From Parasponia andersonii (Eukaryota > Streptophyta > Magnoliopsida > Rosales > Cannabaceae): 64,000 nt of DNA. A model generated the notes under the pieces. It ran no database searches, was not told the DNA's origin, and worked only from the letters and a program-made list of their open reading frames with translations. Location: NCBI GenBank assembly GCA_002914805.1, contig JXTB01000019.1:292645-356644 (forward strand), read 5' to 3'. A program made the position numbers and the translations under genes. Positions 61,564 through 64,000 of this stretch are shown one piece after another. Position 1 is the first letter of the stretch. Every line of letters begins with the position of its first letter.

Positions 61564-61633
61564 CGTTAGATTATTATCTAACGGTTAAAAAAAAATACCT
61601 ATAAATAAGTAAAAAAAAATTACTTATCAATTA
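61564..61633. mobile_element. Fragment of the TA-flanked MITE family
   Basis: CGTTAGATTATTATCTAACG palindrome followed by a run of A, TACCTATAAATAAG and ATTACTTATCAATTAAGGCC, resembling the inner inverted repeat and right end of copy D. A single N lies at 61563. Confidence 0.4.
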
Positions 61634-61638
61634 AGGCC

Positions 61639-61663
61639 ATATATATATATATATATATATATG
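61639..61663. repeat. (AT)n microsatellite
   Basis: Uninterrupted AT dinucleotides. Confidence 0.95.
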
Positions 61664-61930
61664 AGCTTAAGAATTGTTATTAAAAATGTGAGGTTTTTCG
61701 CTTTAAATTTTATTTAAACAATGTGTGAAAGTGCAATTAAATTTATAATTGCTAGAAACATTATAAAATAAACTCACAAATAAATTAGAAAATTAAATTA
61801 GTAGCAAAACAACTAAAAAAGTGCCACATAAAGGTTTACAAAGCTGATTTTTTTTTTTAAAAAAAATTACATATGTCATGTCAGCATACTGACATTCGTC
61901 GTGTCAGCATGTTGTTGCATGCATATAATA

Positions 61931-62509
61931 CGTAAAGACGGAGCCATTTTAGACCTAGGGGCTCAACTTTTCAAAATTATGTCACCCTTAACTTTTCAAA
62001 TTTTTAATTTTTTCTCCTTTGTTGATAAAACATTCAATTTTATCCTTCATTTATGCCTCCCTCAACTTTTCAAAATTTCAACTTTTGCCCCTTTGTTGAT
62101 AAAATATTCAATTTATCCTTTATTTGCCCCCCTAAATTTTGATAATTTAAAAATTCACCTAAATATCTCATAAAAACATTCAATAATACTTCTTATTTGC
62201 CCCCATTGAATTTTACAATTTTTAAACTTTACTTATATTATTCTTAAATACTTGATTTTTTTCCCATACTTTTATGAATAATTTTTATTTAGACTTCATT
62301 TTAAAAAATCTTTTTAATCATATTTTGGTCCATATTAACTATGTGTGTTTAAAAATTACTATTTTTATAATTCTCCAAAATTATATTTCTCGATTACAAA
62401 TCTATTTGAAAGAATTGAAGAAACAAAATACAAAGAGCAAAAAAGAGGGGAAAAAAAACTAAATTTAGCATTAAATTTTTACCACTGAAAAAATTTTATA
62501 GCTCCGTCA
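61931..62509. mobile_element. MITE with GACGGAGC ends and internal 74-bp repeat
   Basis: Left end CGTAAAGACGGAGCCA, right end TAGCTCCGTCACTG (62509), inverted over GACGGAGC. ATAATA flanks both sides (about 61925-61930 and 62510-62515). Inside, CTTTGTTGATAAAA recurs at 62017 and 62091 with CTCAACTTTTCAAAAT before it (period 74), and Leu/Pro-rich reading frames here are repeat artefacts. hAT-like by its ends; not proven. Confidence 0.5.
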
Positions 62510-62779
62510 CTGATAATATGTTGAGCATTTTTTTTCTTTTGAGCGTCAAGTTCTTTGGTACTTTTGAATAGTCTTTTTGGCATGTCGCACTGAAAAAATC
62601 CAAGCAAAATGAACCGCATTTTTACGAAAAGATTCCACTTTACCGTACTTCAAACCTTACCATACTTTTGAAGAGTAGTCCTTTTTTATTAGTCTACCCC
62701 TCAGTAAAAAGACTTTTGTTTGGCATAAAATGAAATCAAGGCCGAAGTCTTCTAAGCTCTAACAAACCTAAAGAGTTTT

Positions 62780-63190
62780 TAGCATATTTGGTCCTTATAT
62801 TATTGCAGATTAGTAAAATGGTCCCTAAGTTAGTTTTTTTTTGGCAATTAAACCCTTAAGTTTTAAAAATTTTAGCAATTAAGTCCTTTTTGTTTTTTAA
62901 TATTGAAATTTTCATGAAATTGAATATCTTTAAGTGAGATACACTATTTCACTAACATTAATTAGCATGGAAAGAAAATAAAAAGAAATTTTAAAATTTT
63001 TAAGAATTTCTGTCTTTTTAATTTTTTATATCATGTTGTTAAATATTGTTAATTTTTAGCTATTTTCCTTCCAATTCTAACTAATGTCAGTAAAATATTG
63101 ATTTTGACATTCAAAAGCCTTGTACGTGACTTGAAAATACTTAATTTTATCTAATATTTGACAATTACTCACGAAAAGAACTTAATTTTT
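62780..63190. mobile_element. Foldback MULE-like MITE, copy 3
   Basis: The left arm is well preserved (GAGTTTTTAGCATATTTGGT, GTCCCTAAGTTAG, GCAATTAAACCCTTAAGTTT). The right arm is recognisable only as ACATTCAAAAGCC, CTCACGAAAAGAACTTAA and is cut short before the terminal bases. Same family as 31291-31810 and 60633-61217. Confidence 0.6.
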
Positions 63191-64000
63191 TATAATTTTA
63201 AATATATTATCTTATGTATATGACTGTTTTTTAATGCTTTAACACTACTAGATTTATTCATTTCTTTCATCTTAATCATACTTTTTTAATCTATGTTTGT
63301 AATACATTCATGTATTTTCAATAAGTATAGTAGGTTTTATATTTTAAAATTATACAAAACCCTTTATCAATTTTTTTTATATTTTAAATAAAATTTCTAC
63401 TAATTTATGTGTTTTTTCAAAATTTCCATCCGTATGGATATTTGCTCCAATATTTCTTTAATTTTGAGTATCGATATTTCCACTATACTAATATTTTCAT
63501 CCTTGGCTACGCCTGTGTAAGCCATTATCGGTGGATAACTGTTTTTTATTTTTATTTTCTTTTTTTTGAGAAATAAAAATAAGAAAAAGAAAGCAAAAAA
63601 GTCAGCGCCGCCCATTATGAAATTATCTAGTAGAAAAATGGAACTTGGAAATAGCAGTGAGCTAATGAGACCGCCTTGGATTTGTTCAGGTATGTTGTGT
63701 TGGGGTATGTATTGTTCTTGTTCTTTATTAAGCTGCATTTGTTGATTTGGTTATTATAGGTTCTCAAATTAAATTTGAAGCTTTTCTTTTAGGTAAGTTT
63801 TGAATTTGAAGCCAAGTATTTTGCTATTACTAAAAGGGATTTAAGTAATTGGAAATCAAAAGAAAAAATTCTAAGGGCCTGTGATTATAAAAATGGAGAG
63901 TTTTATTTGTTTATTTATTTAATTTTCTCCAGTCATGCGGCTTGGATTTCTTGTGTTGCTTTTCATTCAAATTTTGGTCTTTTCCGAGAAAAGTGCTTTA
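63191..64000. other. Right end of the window, nothing firm
   Basis: AT-rich. The reverse-strand ORF at 63400-63738 (112 codons) includes low-complexity Phe/Lys runs and no known domain. The less AT-rich sequence from about 63595 could be the flank of a gene beyond the window. Confidence 0.4.

Noticed and set aside
63400..63738. Minus-strand ORF of 112 codons near the right end
   Set aside because: Low-complexity Phe/Lys run and no conserved domain; cannot be supported as a gene.

Overview
This is nuclear DNA of a flowering plant, almost certainly a eudicot. It is AT-rich, its genes have many short GT-AG introns, and about half of the window is transposable elements. Gene content and order suggest a rosid, but the species cannot be fixed from the sequence. 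Two runs of N (9502-9539 and 34961-34968) and two single Ns show a draft assembly.

Four ordinary genes form a conserved framework. From left to right they are the 3' half of a CCR4-type deadenylase (121-2476, +), a 12-exon F-box/leucine-rich-repeat gene (4548-8299, -), a PORR-domain organelle RNA-binding protein (32084-33376, +), and a DDX3/Ded1-type DEAD-box helicase of the RH11/RH37/RH52 group (34667-37574, -). From memory, Arabidopsis chromosome 3 carries the same set in the same order (At3g58560, At3g58530, At3g58520, At3g58510). I could rebuild three of the genes with every exon in frame and the helicase up to one assembly gap.

The interval between the F-box gene and the PORR gene (8.4-31.3 kb) has been expanded. 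It holds a copia-like LTR fragment beside a gap, several small tandem duplications, and the remains of an ankyrin-repeat/PGG-domain membrane protein gene (minus strand, 27.7 kb down to 13.34 kb). That pseudogene carries a truncated chromovirus (15772-18345) in one intron. One of its exons is split by a SIRE-like copia element (19687-27237) with clear LTRs, primer site, polypurine tract and a 5-bp target duplication (GAATC). Rejoining the flanks of the insertion restores that exon's reading frame.

The interval to the right of the helicase (38.3-64 kb) is gene-poor. It contains small inverted-repeat elements, a 2.2-kb LTR-like unit, and a 12.4-kb Tat/Retand-lineage gypsy element (46982-59358) bounded by ATAAC target duplications. 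The Retand element has gag, protease, reverse transcriptase, two RNase H domains and integrase on the plus strand, all broken by stops. It also has a 112-bp tandem array and a 74-bp tandem array in its 3' region, and an antisense open region interrupted by three canonical introns.

A foldback, Mutator-like MITE occurs three times. One copy ends 273 bp upstream of the PORR start codon. A second, TA-flanked MITE family occurs at least four or five times. I found no rRNA, tRNA or CRISPR features and no new autonomous system. The most noteworthy items are the antisense intron-bearing ORF and tandem array of the Retand element, the exon split by SIRE, and the MITE next to the PORR promoter.
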